The notes under the pieces: model-generated
Seen by the model: the letters and a program-made list of their open reading frames with translations, nothing else
Databases searched by the model: none
Told to the model about the DNA's origin: nothing
Made by a program: the position numbers and the translations under genes
Shown here: positions 29,701 to 39,573 of the stretch, one piece after another
Layout of the letters: the number at the start of each line of letters is the position of its first letter
How positions within the stretch are numbered: the stretch's first letter is position 1
NCBI GenBank assembly: GCA_013396915.1
Contig: VWZL01004590.1
Location: 418,361 to 482,360, forward strand
DNA from: Stercorarius parasiticus
Lineage: Eukaryota > Chordata > Aves > Charadriiformes > Stercorariidae
Length of the DNA stretch: 64,000 bases
Direction: 5' to 3'

Positions 29701-32700
29701 CGACTCCTCTTGCTGCAGCGCCACAAGCAGTCTTTATGCCTTAAACCAGGCCAGCTTGAAAGACTGGGGTTTGGAGCCAGAAATGGGTGAATGAAGCGGG
29801 TGTGACCCTGCACGATGGGGATGTTTTGGCACCAGCCACCGTCACCTGCACCGGGAGGTTTCACAGCGGACCACAAAGGGACCAGCAACAGAGGGTTCCA
29901 CCCTACCACCACCTGGTGGAGGTGCTCACTAATGGTGACAAGCAAGAAATGCCCGATCTGGAAGCTTTTCCTGCAAGATCTGCACATCATGGCCCTCATC
30001 TGCCTGGGGGGTGCCTGAGCACCGGCCTCCCCAGGCAACCCACAAACCCTACAAACCATGGGGCATGAATTCCAGCTCTCCGGAGAACTAAGGGGGAAAA
30101 TAAGCCGACATTTAAAAGGCATTTAAGACTGTGTCAGTCTGAATATTTATGCTGATGAAGCAATACTTAGCTTGAGAGCAGGGAGGTGAAAGCAAGACGT
30201 CTAGAAATCGCATATCGGGCAGTCAAGTACCGCGTCTCATAGGTTACTTAGCAAGAGTAAACAGACCCTTTTTGCCTGCAAAGGGCAGACAAAAGCAGAC
30301 ACGAAACCATAGGAAAGGAAGCAGGTTTACCTCAGTCTGCCCAGACTACACGTAATAGTATCTTCAATGTCAAACTACTATTTTATTTCTTTTTTGCTCA
30401 GAGCACCGCCTGTGCTTTCTTTAGAGATGGAGTGAGGAAAGGGCTAAACCTTCCCTGTTCCTCACCACGGTTCTTCTCTAGAAAAGCATTAAAGCCTTCA
30501 TCTCCCGCCCTCCCAAAACAAGGGGTTAGTTCGGGAGTATTACATATCCCTCTGTATTCTCTTTCTATGGTACCGCGAGGGCCTGACGCTATGATGAGAA
30601 AAAACGTGTTAGCTGCTGCATAGATGTCCCAGATTACACATTTCTGGAAGTTTTTAGCCACTTGCTATGGCCTTTTCCCTCCCCACAAAGTATTCNTGCT
30701 TCTCTTCTACCCCCCAGACTATTACCAGGGCACGGCATGAAAGGGGAGCGAGGGACACGGTGGAGGCTGCCCTGTGCCTTGGCAGAAAGGGCCCTTTTAA
30801 AGATCCCTGAACTGAAAAGGAGTTGAGCCGCTGTTGTTGTGGCTTCAGCAACAAAGCCCGAATTGTTTTTAAGGAACACTCAGCAAAAAATGATACTATT
30901 TGTGCTTCTGCCTCCCCCCAGCAGCCCTGCCAGCTCACGTTCTCCCACACACAGCTCTCCCAGCAAAGCCTGCGTAACGCGGGACGCGATTTCACGCCAG
31001 CATTAAGGGATATAAAGCCAGGCTGCTGTGGCCCCATCACCGTATTGACAGGCTTCACCTCAGCATCTCGCATGAGAGCCTGCGCAGCCCACAGAGGGGA
31101 GGAGGAGCAGCAGCCCTGGTGCAGGCATCCCTACCACAACACGATTAGAGCATCCTCATACAGATACATCGCATATGGAGGGGTACAGGTGTGCAAGAGG
31201 CAGATGGACAGCCAAACCCACCCAGGCAGAGCAGTGTCCCCACGTGCCTGGGTACCCTCAGCATCCCCAGCTCCTGCTGTTCCCCACACTGAGTCCATCT
31301 TCCCTGCTCAGCACTCCGTCTTTCAAGGGACTGTAAGTCAATTTGCAGACATTACGGGAAGAGTTTAAACTCCCATTTCAAGGGGGAGGGTGGCAGGTAC
31401 TTCTAAATGGAAGTCTCTGGGCAGGTGGCTCCTTGCATCCAGCAATGATCAATAGCGTTTAGATCTGAGTGCTTTGTTTGTCAACTACATTTAAGAGCAC
31501 AGTCTCAGCACCCTGAAGCCCAGTCCTCCCTAACTGTTCCTTCCAGCTCATAGCTCTCTTCTGGACAGCTGAGCTTTATCACATTTAAGGAAAGATTCTA
31601 AAACATCTATTCCATTATATGCACTTACATCCTCTCTTCGATCAGACATAGCCCAAGTGTCATAATTACATCAACTTTTTTTAATAGGCACTGAGTGGTG
31701 GCTGGCAAAGGGAGAGAAATCAGCAGCAACAGGGGCATCTAAAACAACGATAAGGGGGCATTTGCAGGAAAGGAGAACGCTTCTACCTGCGGAAATTACT
31801 CGGGAAGTTCCTCAGACTCACAGACCCTGAAGACTGATTTTCTTTTTTTCCTTTTTTTTGCTACTAGTCTCATCTGTCCCCTCCTCCACTGCTGTCCCAG
31901 ATTCCAGGTAGAGCTGGATTCCCTACAAGGCTGAGCACAGATATCTTAAAGTGTTATTCTGTAAAAATAAACAGCAAACCACGTGCAGAGTAAACAGCAG
32001 CAGAACAAGCCCCTACCATTTGATAACACCATTGCCAAGATCCCCAAACCCAAGTTTCACTCATAGAACCATAGGGTTGGAAGGGACCTCTGGAGATCAT
32101 CCCATCCAAACCCCTGCCAGAGCAGGGTCACCCACAGCAGGTGGCACAGGAACGCGTCCAGGCGGGTTTGGAACATCTCCAGAGACGGAGACTCCACCAC
32201 CTCTCTGGGCAGCCTGTGCCAGGGCTCTACCACCCTCACAGGAAAGAAGTTCCTCCTCATGTTTAGGTAGAACTTCCTATGGTCAAGTTTGTGCCCATTA
32301 CCTCTTGTCCTGTCACTGGGCACCACTGAAGAGAACCTGGCCCCATCCTCCTGACACCCACCCTTTAAGTATTTATAGGCGTTGATAAGATCCCCCCTCA
32401 GCTGTCTTTTTTCCAGACTGAAGAGACCCAAATCCCTCAGCCTTTCTCCATAAGAGAGGTGCTCCAGTCCCCTAATCATCTTTGTAGCCCTTTGCTGCAC
32501 CCTCTCCAGCAGTTCCCTGCCTATCTTGAACCGATCCTGATGCTTTAAAGCACATCATGGAGGCATCCAGGCAGAAGGCTGCTTTAGCAAGCGTAATCCC
32601 CAAGAAAAGAGGTTAAAGCCCACGGCAGCGACTTCAGCATGGCCAAAGAGAAGTTTAAGATCAGTCTATAAAGACGTTTGGACACTCTCAGGGCACAGGG

Positions 32701-35700
32701 AAGCAGGAGATGCACTAGGAGCCAAGGAGCCTAATGCAAGATAAAGGCTCATCAGATCACAAATCACATGAGATTATAAACCAGTATTATCCCCCACTCC
32801 AACGTGGGGGATTATTATTAACGATGAGACCGCTCAAGACAAAACCCAGCGGTTCTTGAGTGGGAGGGGAAAGCTGGATTCACCCGGGGTGAGTTGGGGG
32901 CTGACTACCCAGAGAGGAGACATGGCTGCAGGGAGCTCCCCCAGAGCACGGCCAGCTCCGAAACACGGGGGGAAAGCCAGAATATGTCTTTCCTAGGAGG
33001 CGTAAGACACAGGCAGAGGCAGTAATAGGAACTGCAACTGTAGAAGCAATCCTAGGCGAGGTTGGGAGAGGATGGGCTACAGGAGATGAGCACAGAAAGA
33101 GCTTCCAGCTTTCAGGAAGCAAGGACAGGCAGCTGCCAAAGCCGCTGCTCCCCAGGCAACCGCTCCCTTTCCATCGTAGGACCAGTTCAGTGCATGGCGG
33201 GTTCAGCACAGACCCATCTTGCGGTGCAGACATCCCGAGCATTAAGACATCTTCAATAATTTATTGAAGTGAGGGAGTAGTTGGTGGGTTTTTTGTTTGT
33301 TTATTTGGGGTTGTGGTTTTTCTTTTTTTTTTCCCTGCAACTTTCCAGCAATTAGCCAGCACTGCCCTAACCAGGCCTTTTCCCTGGAATAGACAGAAAC
33401 TGCTTCAAGACCCAAGTTGCATTGCTACCTGCCCAAGAACTTCCCGACAGCTCAGAAGGGTCACTCCATGTTGTTCTGCCCTTCTCACTCCCAAAAGCTA
33501 TGAGCATCCTTTTCAGATGAAGTTAGGCTGGGAAAAATAAAGCCATTATACGCTTACAGGGGGCTCATGTACTATAGAGTATAGTATGTGAGGAAGGAGG
33601 GGAGAGAGGAGGAACCGAGAAGCTCCTAAAGGAGATGCTTTGGATAGGAACGCGTTTGGGTTCACACCTTAAGGAATCGCAGCTACAGGGAGATTTCTGT
33701 GCGTTTCTACTGCTGTTGGGTAACGCGCGTCCAGGCAGGCAGCGTCACCTCCCTCCTCGAGAGTTGCTCCGACTACAGGAAAAGCTGTATTCCCCCTCCC
33801 ACAAGGAGTCACTTTTCTGTGTGGGGGCTGAGACGGGGTCCCTCATCTCCCCTGGGAAGCACGCGCGGCCGCTGGCAGCACGTAGCGCACTGTAGGGTAG
33901 AGAAGCTCAAGAACTTCTTCTTGTGCTTTTCTGTGATAAGATGCTAGAACTAATATTGTATGAGCCCACGGCTTTTTATTTGAAGGTTCATTTGAAGCTA
34001 CCTAAACGTAAACTTCATGGAAATCTGAAGAATTAAGATATTCCCGCTTTTGCTTGAGAAATAGTAACTGAAGAATTCTGCTTGCACCATCAACTAAGCA
34101 ATATGTAGGATTTCCACAAAGAGGGGGTTTTGCCTCCTTTTTTAGAGGAGTAGTGATGGGGGGGGGGCACAGTATTGTGCCAAATTTGTGTCATTTGTTA
34201 TATATTTTCCCTTATGAAGCTCGTACTACAGTGAACAAAGCGTGTGCAAGGCTGGAATGCTGAACTACTAGCACAAACCATGAAACTGGTCTTTAAAGTT
34301 GATTGACATTCTCCCTGCTTCTCCTCCCTGTCACAACAACAACAACAAAAAAAGGCACTACTGCCAACACCAAACCATTCAAGTGTCCAAAAAACATCAA
34401 CAAAACAAAGGAGTTATTAAACCCAACCTCCCCATTTGAAAACGCAGCTAGAAGAGAATACAGCGCAACATTGTCAGCGACGGTCTTTGTCCCTGTGCCA
34501 GTGACATGGAGATGTCTCTCTTCTGACTCAGTGAAAAGGAATCACCAGAGTACAAGCGCTTATATTTGCGAGTGTAAAACAGTTCAAGAAATCTCAACTT
34601 CAACACTTGCAATTTATGTAAAACGCTTTTCTTTTGCGGTTAACTCTGCCCGAGGAAGCATGTAGCACAAGCAAGTCTATCCCCGAGTGTTCAAAAGCTA
34701 TTTTGTCGATTAGCTAGTTTATAAACACCACAGAAGAGCATAGAAAGAGGGTTTTTTTCCTTTCGTAACACGTATCCTTGCTTTTACTTTATCTTATTTC
34801 CTAGAACTACTTCTTCTTTCAATGCTCAGCCAGCTGCTAAGAAAGCATTATTGAATGCCACAGCAAAAACCTAAATAAATTGCTTCTTCACTGCCTGCTC
34901 CTCATCTTGTTGAGCACTTTCAGCAACTTACAAATAAGGAGACAAAAGGAGCACTATACTGATGCTCTTCTTGGAATTTGTTTTTCGAATTCGCGATGTT
35001 TTGCGTCCTGCCACCTTCAGCTCGAGTCTCCCCTTATCTCCCCTTCCCTCCCTCCCGAAACTTCCAACCCCAGTCCACCACAATTCCGGGAGGAGCTGGC
35101 AGTTAGCAGTAACGTATAGCTCCCACTGGAGTTATGCACTATGGTCATGTTACAATATGGCATCTAGCCTATTCCATAGGAGTTGCTTAAATAATTACAC
35201 CCAGAACTGAACATTCAGCAATTAAGGGCATGTGCTAAAGTTGCACGGAGCTTTAATGCCCGCCCAAGGTGTTGCGGGGCTTCAGCAGAACCCTGTATGA
35301 ACAGGGCACGCTGTGAGATCTAAATATCCGAGAATTAAACCACGCACCGACCAATATTTCATTCTGACCGGTTTAAATCTGGCAAAGTTTAATGCAACCA
35401 ATGACACAAGCATCATCAGATACCAGCAGTAACTGATACGGCTGCCCTACCTGAAATAAAGTTTCTGCTCTGGGCTCCTTTGAGCTAAACCAAAGTCTAG
35501 TGGGGAGGCACCCAACACCGCTGCGGGCAGGAGTCTCCATTTATGCTGCCTGTGAGCACACGGGTACCCCGAGCTATACTTTGAGCAACTTAAATGGCCA
35601 CCACTGCAGTTAAACGGCTCACATTAGCGCTCCTCTGCGTGGCATGGGTGATGGTGGCAGTAGAATTTTTAACGATCGGAACCCAGAAGTGTCTACCAGT

Positions 35701-38700
35701 CCCAGAAACTTTGAAAAATCTTATTTGCCCAGGCCCAGGCACTGGACACAGCCTGCCCAGACCCTCTGTCCCAGTGCTGGTAACCCCAGCGTGCCGGCAC
35801 AGGGGCACGGTTGGGTCCATGTTGGAGCCCCTCCATACCAGCTCCCTTTCCAGCTATGGTCGGATCCTGCCTTCCAACAGCAGCCCCCTCCCACGCACAC
35901 GGTGCTCTTGGTTCCTGGCTTTTTTTTTTTTTTTTTCTTTTGACACTAAGCAATACCAGTCTGAAAAAATATTAAGCCAATAATCGTAAGTACTGTGAAG
36001 TTACAGCAGAGCTGAAACCACTGATTGTTTTCATTGCAAGAAGCTGTTTATGAGATTGCAAGCCCACAGTGAGAGATGATACTTTCAGATCTAATGCTCT
36101 GAATTAATTTTAAAAAAAATTAATAGAAAAACCCAACAGGGGCCCAATTTCAACTCATGAGACTTAGTGTCATTGCAGCAATAGCAAGCAGAGCCACACT
36201 AGCTAAACCAACAGCAATTTGCCCCAGGATTGCCAGTACTTTGCCTTCAGCACAAATCCTCACCCGTCTAACTTCCATAATTGCCTGATATTAATCTACA
36301 CACGCACCTCCCAGAGAGCAAAGGCCGTTCTGTGCCCAGAGTGCACTGGCCTAGGGCAGATGGAACTCAATACACAGGGAGAGAAGAGGGAGGTTTGATC
36401 CTCCAACTGTTTAACTTCACCGAAGATGCTGCTTCACTGCGCCCAGAGATGCTCGAGTCCAGCACCGCAGTGACCCCGCCAGAGAGAGACGGCAGCCTGC
36501 CGCACCGTGTCCCGCACTGCCTGGTGACACGGAGTCGTACCTCAGGACTGTTTCACTCCTCAACTGCAAACAGCCATTTTGATAACTCAGGCAGCAGCTG
36601 TTCTGCCACACGTGAAACCATTATTTAAAACCAGAAAAAAAAAAAACCTGAAACATGAGGGAGGTCAGGTGTGGGGGAGGCAGGTAACAAGCTCTGATTT
36701 GTCCAGGGCACCTCAAGGATTTCACCATCAGGGTCTGACACCTAATTAGGCAGAAGAGGGGCTCCCCCGACCCACCAAAACCCAGCAGCACACCTCCCTC
36801 GCACCGTAACCTGTCACCAATTTATCTCACCCTCCTCCTTACCGAGGAATTCAGGTCTCTTTTCCCAACTGAAACATGCTCTACTACTGCCCGTCTTGGG
36901 AATTTAGACCTCAGCATCATTAGTGGGAGGAGTCTCCAGTATTTATAATATGAATATAGTCTCTATTTTAAAAGACAAAACACAGAAGGTGGGGGGTGGT
37001 TTTTTCCTTGCTCCTGTTAAGCCAAAGCCTCAGCCACCTTATTTTCCTGTCTTTCTCTTAAACCGCCCCCTAATCCGCCCCCCTGCCCCCAACTATCCAT
37101 CTTCACACTGCATTAAAGATAAATCAAGTCCCACAATTCATGGGCAGCTTCAATTACCAAATCACTAGAAGTCACAGGCACACCTGAGGGGTGGATATGG
37201 TTCTTTAAGCTTTTATAATTTCATATCTGGCAGAGAAAAATGTCTTTGCAATGAACTGATAAAAACTAGGCATTTGTCAGCAGAAAGCGTTCAAATGAAC
37301 GAGGCAGATACAAACATGGGCTTCAGGTTTAGAGCAGAGCATCACACTCAGTGCAGCTTTCATTTCATGTAAATATTTAGAGCCAGCCACCAAGCCCCCC
37401 TTATTAAACAGATAAGGTATTAAAAAAAATAATAATCCTATAAACTCAATTCAAGAGCCATATTAAGGCCTGAGGTTTGTTGCTGCTTAAGTGTCACCTG
37501 TGTCATTTATAGTGTCTGTAAAATTCAGGTAGTGAGAGTACCAAAATCCTCTAGGGCTAAAGGACGCAAACTCAGGTTAACACAGATCTCTTAACCACTA
37601 GCTTCCAAATCCTAGAGACGGCCCTTGATCAAGCCCATGTGTTTAAGGGGAGAACATCCTAGAAGCTGACAGAGGGCATTAATGCAATTACTGCTCTGGG
37701 ATGTCTTCACAGTTAGTAGCTGAATTGTTGAACTGGCTGAATATTGCACAAAACCTGTAAATAAAGGTATTGTCTAGCTATCTTGAGCGCTTTCCCCCCC
37801 TCCCCGCTCCGCAGGGAGCGGAATGGCTTGAAGAAACCGAACAGAACGATGGCAACAGCAACACGCAAATAATACAGTGAGCTGACGCTAGACAAAAGCC
37901 ATGACTTGACACGAGCTGCAGCAAACTCCCACACCTGGCTGGAGGCAAACGCCACCTTCCACAACACTAATGCCTTTGGTTCTTAAAGTTCTAGGAAACT
38001 CATTCAGAAGATTGCTTTAAAAATAGATATTCAACTGACCGCAATATCTAGCCATCTCAGCAGATGCCAATGTAAGAAATCAAATAACTGTAACACAGCA
38101 GCTTGCTGTGAGTAAGAATCTACTGACACATACTATGATTACAAGCAGCTGTAAGCAGAGATATCATAGCAGCAAATTCAAATACGTTTCTGAAGTCCAG
38201 GAGTAACAAAAGTTAAAAAACAAAGAACTCTTGAAAGCAAATTCAAATGGCGGGGGGGGGGAAGAAGAAAGCATGAGTTTTACTATACCAAAGAAAATAT
38301 GAAAAAAAGAAATAATCAAGGTAAGACTCTCCCCACCCAAGTCCAGACATGGCTCATTAGGGGTTTTCCTCCCCCCCCCACCCTGAGAAGAGGTTACCAC
38401 ATTAAAGCAAAGACAATGTATTTTAAGTACTTGCTGAGTGCCTTGGGCCCAGCCCTTTCTTTCATGGAACAGTACAGGTGTTGCTGCAGGATCACCCTGC
38501 TATAACGGGCAGGCATCAAATTTGGTCCCCCACAACCAAACAGGGTATTTTCCTCCACAAGTTGGAGCTTGAGAAGTTCCCTGCAAAGGCTGTAGATGTT
38601 CATTGCGATGGGCACATCTAACCAACCAGAACCAGAGCCAGTTCGTTTTGAGAGATCACTTAAAAGCCATTGGATGAGTACTCTCGATTACTGGTGATCC

Positions 38701-39453
38701 AGGCAAATTTGAACCTGTGATTTGGAGGTGAAGAGCTCTCTATCCCATTACCAGTCATAAAGACCATCTGGTCCCCTACTCCCTGATTAAAAAAAAAAAA
38801 GCACAACAGACAAATGGTGCATCATCTATCAGAATTAATCCAACTCAGTTTGATGAGTGCTTTTTAGAGGGCGAGGGGGGGGGTGGGGAAGAAAAAGTAA
38901 TGATTATTCTGGGAATTAAGTCAGTTGGGGAAAGATCCCAAAACACTCCATCCATTTTAGCTTCAGAACCACCTTTCCCTCCCCTGGACTGAAAACAGGA
39001 GCCAAGCGTGAAGACTTATTAGCCGGCTGATTTCCGCGGCGCTCCCAGCCGCGGGTGGATTTCCTTCATCCCACCACCCTCCCCTTTGGACAAAGGGCCG
39101 CTATTGTCCCCGGCTTCCCACACACACACGCACGCAGCCACACCACCATCATTGCGCAGCGGCCCCTCCACGACACGGGGACATCCCACCGTCCCCCAAA
39201 AACGCCACCGGGCTTGTGGCCGGCGACCCCCGCGGAGGCGACGGGCCCTACCTGAGCTGTCCATGGTGCTGCCGCCCTCGCCGCGGGGCTGATGCTGCTG
39301 GTGCCTCGCCGGGCTCCGGCTACTCGCCCCCACAGCCGCCGCGCTAGCCCCGGGCTTGTCCCCGCCGCCTTCAGCGTTGCCGTTGTCCACCAGCTGTAAA
39401 GATTCATAGCCGTCACTGCACGGTTTTTTCCGGTAGCTCCCGAGAAGGCTCAT
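2642..39453 (-). CDS. DNAJC6: DNAJC6 (auxilin), long form, 19 coding exons, complete
   Basis: Auxilin is a J-domain co-chaperone that recruits HSC70 to clathrin-coated vesicles and drives uncoating, chiefly in neurons. The exons listed separately join to 2967 bases with one stop, giving 988 residues; human auxilin is about 913-970. Domain order is as expected: N-terminal extension (1-67), PTEN-like phosphatase domain (about 118-290), C2-like domain (about 295-435), a disordered clathrin/AP2-binding stretch (about 490-860) with repeated DPF and DLL motifs, and a C-terminal J domain (about 890-988) with HPD at 952-954. The phosphatase loop has Cys224 but Ala230 where the catalytic Arg should be, so the domain is a pseudophosphatase, as known for auxilin. 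All introns are GT-AG and phases match. GAK is the nearest paralogue, but there is no kinase domain here and the N-terminus matches auxilin. Confidence 0.97.
3646..3822 (-). CDS. DNAJC6: DNAJC6 coding exon 18 (J-domain core, HPD)
   Basis: Residues 897-955, 59 codons exactly. It includes [62 protein letters not shown] at 952-954 is the motif every J domain needs to stimulate HSC70 ATPase. Acceptor is CTCTCCAG and donor is GTAAGG. Confidence 0.98.
5742..5887 (-). CDS. DNAJC6: DNAJC6 coding exon 17
   Basis: Residues 848-896: [20 protein letters not shown], then [20 protein letters not shown] and EKLK. It has the last DLL clathrin box and the charged helix that leads into the J domain. Acceptor is TTTTTCAAG and donor is GTAAGC. 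Confidence 0.97.
6256..6516 (-). CDS. DNAJC6: DNAJC6 coding exon 16
   Basis: Residues 761-847: [20 protein letters not shown], then [20 protein letters not shown], and [20 protein letters not shown]. This is the Gly/Pro/Gln-rich, low-complexity part of the clathrin-binding region. Acceptor is CTCTGCAG and donor is GTAAGC. Confidence 0.96.
8024..8158 (-). CDS. DNAJC6: DNAJC6 coding exon 15
   Basis: Residues 716-760: [20 protein letters not shown], then [20 protein letters not shown] and ASLA. It contains the fourth DPF of the binding region. Acceptor is CTTTCAG. The donor GTTTGT is weak, but phase and homology place it there. Confidence 0.94.
8918..8986 (-). CDS. DNAJC6: DNAJC6 coding exon 14 (69 bases)
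   Basis: Residues 693-715: [20 protein letters not shown], then KP. It matches the auxilin segment [20 protein letters not shown] as I recall it. Acceptor is CTGCTTAG and donor is GTATGT. Confidence 0.93.
10302..10454 (-). CDS. DNAJC6: DNAJC6 coding exon 13
   Basis: Residues 642-692: [20 protein letters not shown], then [20 protein letters not shown] and HM. It carries three DPF motifs (AP2 alpha-ear ligands) and one DLL. Acceptor is TTTTTACAG and donor is GTAAGA. Confidence 0.94.
12764..13210 (-). CDS. DNAJC6: DNAJC6 coding exon 12 (largest)
   Basis: Residues 493-641. It starts [20 protein letters not shown] and includes an acidic-serine cluster ([14 protein letters not shown]), [20 protein letters not shown], and [13 protein letters not shown]. 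The DLL motifs are typical clathrin-binding boxes. It ends in a Ser/Pro-rich SPSPRVGE. Acceptor is TCATTTAG. The donor GTAATA is unusual but in frame, and no better GT lies nearby in the correct phase. Confidence 0.95.
14071..14151 (-). CDS. DNAJC6: DNAJC6 coding exon 11
   Basis: Residues 466-492: [20 protein letters not shown], ending SSLSWQ plus one base. It is the start of the disordered clathrin/adaptor-binding region. Acceptor is GTGCTGCAG. The donor, GTACAC, is weak by consensus. The preceding intron is only 94 bases. Confidence 0.94.
14246..14439 (-). CDS. DNAJC6: DNAJC6 coding exon 10
   Basis: Residues 401-465: [20 protein letters not shown], then [19 protein letters not shown] and [13 protein letters not shown]. 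It finishes the C2-like domain and enters the flexible region. Acceptor is CATTTAG and donor is GTGAGA. Confidence 0.97.
14613..14692 (-). CDS. DNAJC6: DNAJC6 coding exon 9
   Basis: Residues 375-400 of the C2-like domain: [19 protein letters not shown], ending KFT plus two bases. It aligns with VTNTQIFQLQFHTGFIPLD in human auxilin. It starts with ATG, but this is an internal Met and not a start, because the frame continues from exon 8. Acceptor is TTTTTCAG and donor is GTGAGT. Confidence 0.95.
16201..16318 (-). CDS. DNAJC6: DNAJC6 coding exon 8
   Basis: Residues 335-374 of the C2-like domain: [13 protein letters not shown], then [19 protein letters not shown], ending RLQAK. Acceptor is TCAAAG and donor is GTAGGA. 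The first base completes the Lys codon shared with exon 7. A competing AG two bases further on would break the frame. Confidence 0.95.
16678..16872 (-). CDS. DNAJC6: DNAJC6 coding exon 7
   Basis: Residues 270-334: [13 protein letters not shown], then [20 protein letters not shown], ending EYERM plus two bases. This is the junction between the phosphatase-like and C2-like domains. Acceptor is TCTGCAG and donor is GTGAGT. Confidence 0.97.
17619..17752 (-). CDS. DNAJC6: DNAJC6 coding exon 6
   Basis: Residues 226-269. It opens [20 protein letters not shown] and ends [12 protein letters not shown]. It completes the degenerate phosphatase loop (C-M-D-G-R-A-A-S) and the following helix. Length equals the human exon (45 residues with the split codon). 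It is less similar to human auxilin than the flanking exons: [15 protein letters not shown] here against YAKRPGIGLSPSHRR. Acceptor is CCTTAACAG and donor is GTAGAG. The frame is clean. Confidence 0.93.
19891..20013 (-). CDS. DNAJC6: DNAJC6 coding exon 5
   Basis: Residues 185-225, exactly 41 codons. It begins [20 protein letters not shown] and ends KNVCVIHCM, so the exon stops inside the phosphatase signature loop, just after Cys224-Met225. Acceptor is CCTGTAG and donor is GTAAGT. A 4-kb intron separates it from exon 4. Confidence 0.96.
24019..24167 (-). CDS. DNAJC6: DNAJC6 coding exon 4
   Basis: Residues 135-184 of the PTEN-like domain: [20 protein letters not shown], then a [16 protein letters not shown] segment, ending KFHNR. 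Acceptor is TTCCTAG and donor is GTGAGT. It is separated from exon 3 by an intron of only 106 bases. Confidence 0.97.
24274..24323 (-). CDS. DNAJC6: DNAJC6 coding exon 3 (50 bases)
   Basis: Residues 118-134, reading [16 protein letters not shown], against YTKGDLDFTYVTSRII in human auxilin as I recall it. This is the start of the PTEN-like domain. The acceptor is a clear CTTTCAG and the donor is a consensus GTAAGT. Phase is 2 in and 1 out, both matching the neighbours. Confidence 0.95.
25245..25395 (-). CDS. DNAJC6: DNAJC6 coding exon 2
   Basis: Residues 68-117. It begins [14 protein letters not shown] and contains the near-repeated [13 protein letters not shown] helix that precedes the phosphatase-like domain in auxilin. 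Acceptor is TTGAAG and donor is GTACAG. It is the common acceptor exon for both first exons. Reading on past the donor reaches a stop within nine codons, so splicing is required here. Confidence 0.95.
32061..32530 (-). mobile_element. CR1 LINE, 3' end (5'-truncated)
   Basis: About 470 bases of a CR1 non-LTR retrotransposon, inserted in the minus orientation in DNAJC6 intron 1. The minus strand encodes the C-terminal end of the CR1 reverse-transcriptase [56 protein letters not shown]. It then runs into the typical 3' tail, with CCTTCCAACCCTATGG and TTCTATGA at the end. CR1 elements are usually 5'-truncated, as here. The roughly 147-codon frame is still open, which suggests a fairly young copy. 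Confidence 0.95.
35919..35942. repeat. Poly-T tract in DNAJC6 intron 1
   Basis: A run of about 17 T bases, then C and more T, on the plus strand. There is no flanking element to explain it as a retroposed tail. Confidence 0.85.
39252..39453 (-). CDS. DNAJC6: DNAJC6 coding exon 1, long form
   Basis: Residues 1-67 plus one base. The protein starts [10 protein letters not shown] and continues [12 protein letters not shown], which I recognise as the N-terminus of the long auxilin isoform. It is followed by a Gly/Ala/Ser-rich linker and a GGSTMDSS end. The ATG at 39453 is the first in this frame after the GC-rich leader. The exon ends CTCAG with donor GTAGGG. The split Gly codon is completed by exon 2. 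An internal Met at residue 64 could start a slightly shorter protein. Confidence 0.94.
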
Positions 39454-39565
39454 GGGTGAGGGCGGGAGGAGAATTCTCCTCTGGACGCCGCGGGCAGGGA
39501 GGGGAAAGCAAGTGCTCCGGCCGCCCCGAGGAGGGGAGGGGAAGGGCGGGAGGGGAGGGGAAGGN

Positions 39566-39573
39566 NNNNNNNC
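39566..39573. other. Assembly gap (eight N) inside an inverted repeat
   Basis: Eight unknown bases lie between GGGGAGGGGAAGG on the left and CCCTTCCCCTCCCC on the right. The two arms are reverse complements. The gap sits about 110 bases upstream of the long-form DNAJC6 start codon. The true gap size may not be eight. Confidence 0.95.

Larger units (their letters stand above)
25396..39251 (-). other. DNAJC6: DNAJC6 intron 1 of the long form (13.9 kb)
   Basis: The intron runs from the long-form first exon to the shared exon 2. It contains one clear CR1 element (32061-32530), an A-rich tract near 26820-26880, a T tract at 35919-35942, short G runs, and one unresolved base at 30697. Open frames up to about 185 codons occur on both strands but resemble no protein family I know. 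Enhancers are likely in an intron this size but cannot be recognised by eye. Confidence 0.75.

Noticed and set aside
29565..30122. 185-codon minus-strand open frame in DNAJC6 intron 1
   Set aside because: It resembles no known protein and has a comparable open frame on the opposite strand; not supported as an exon.
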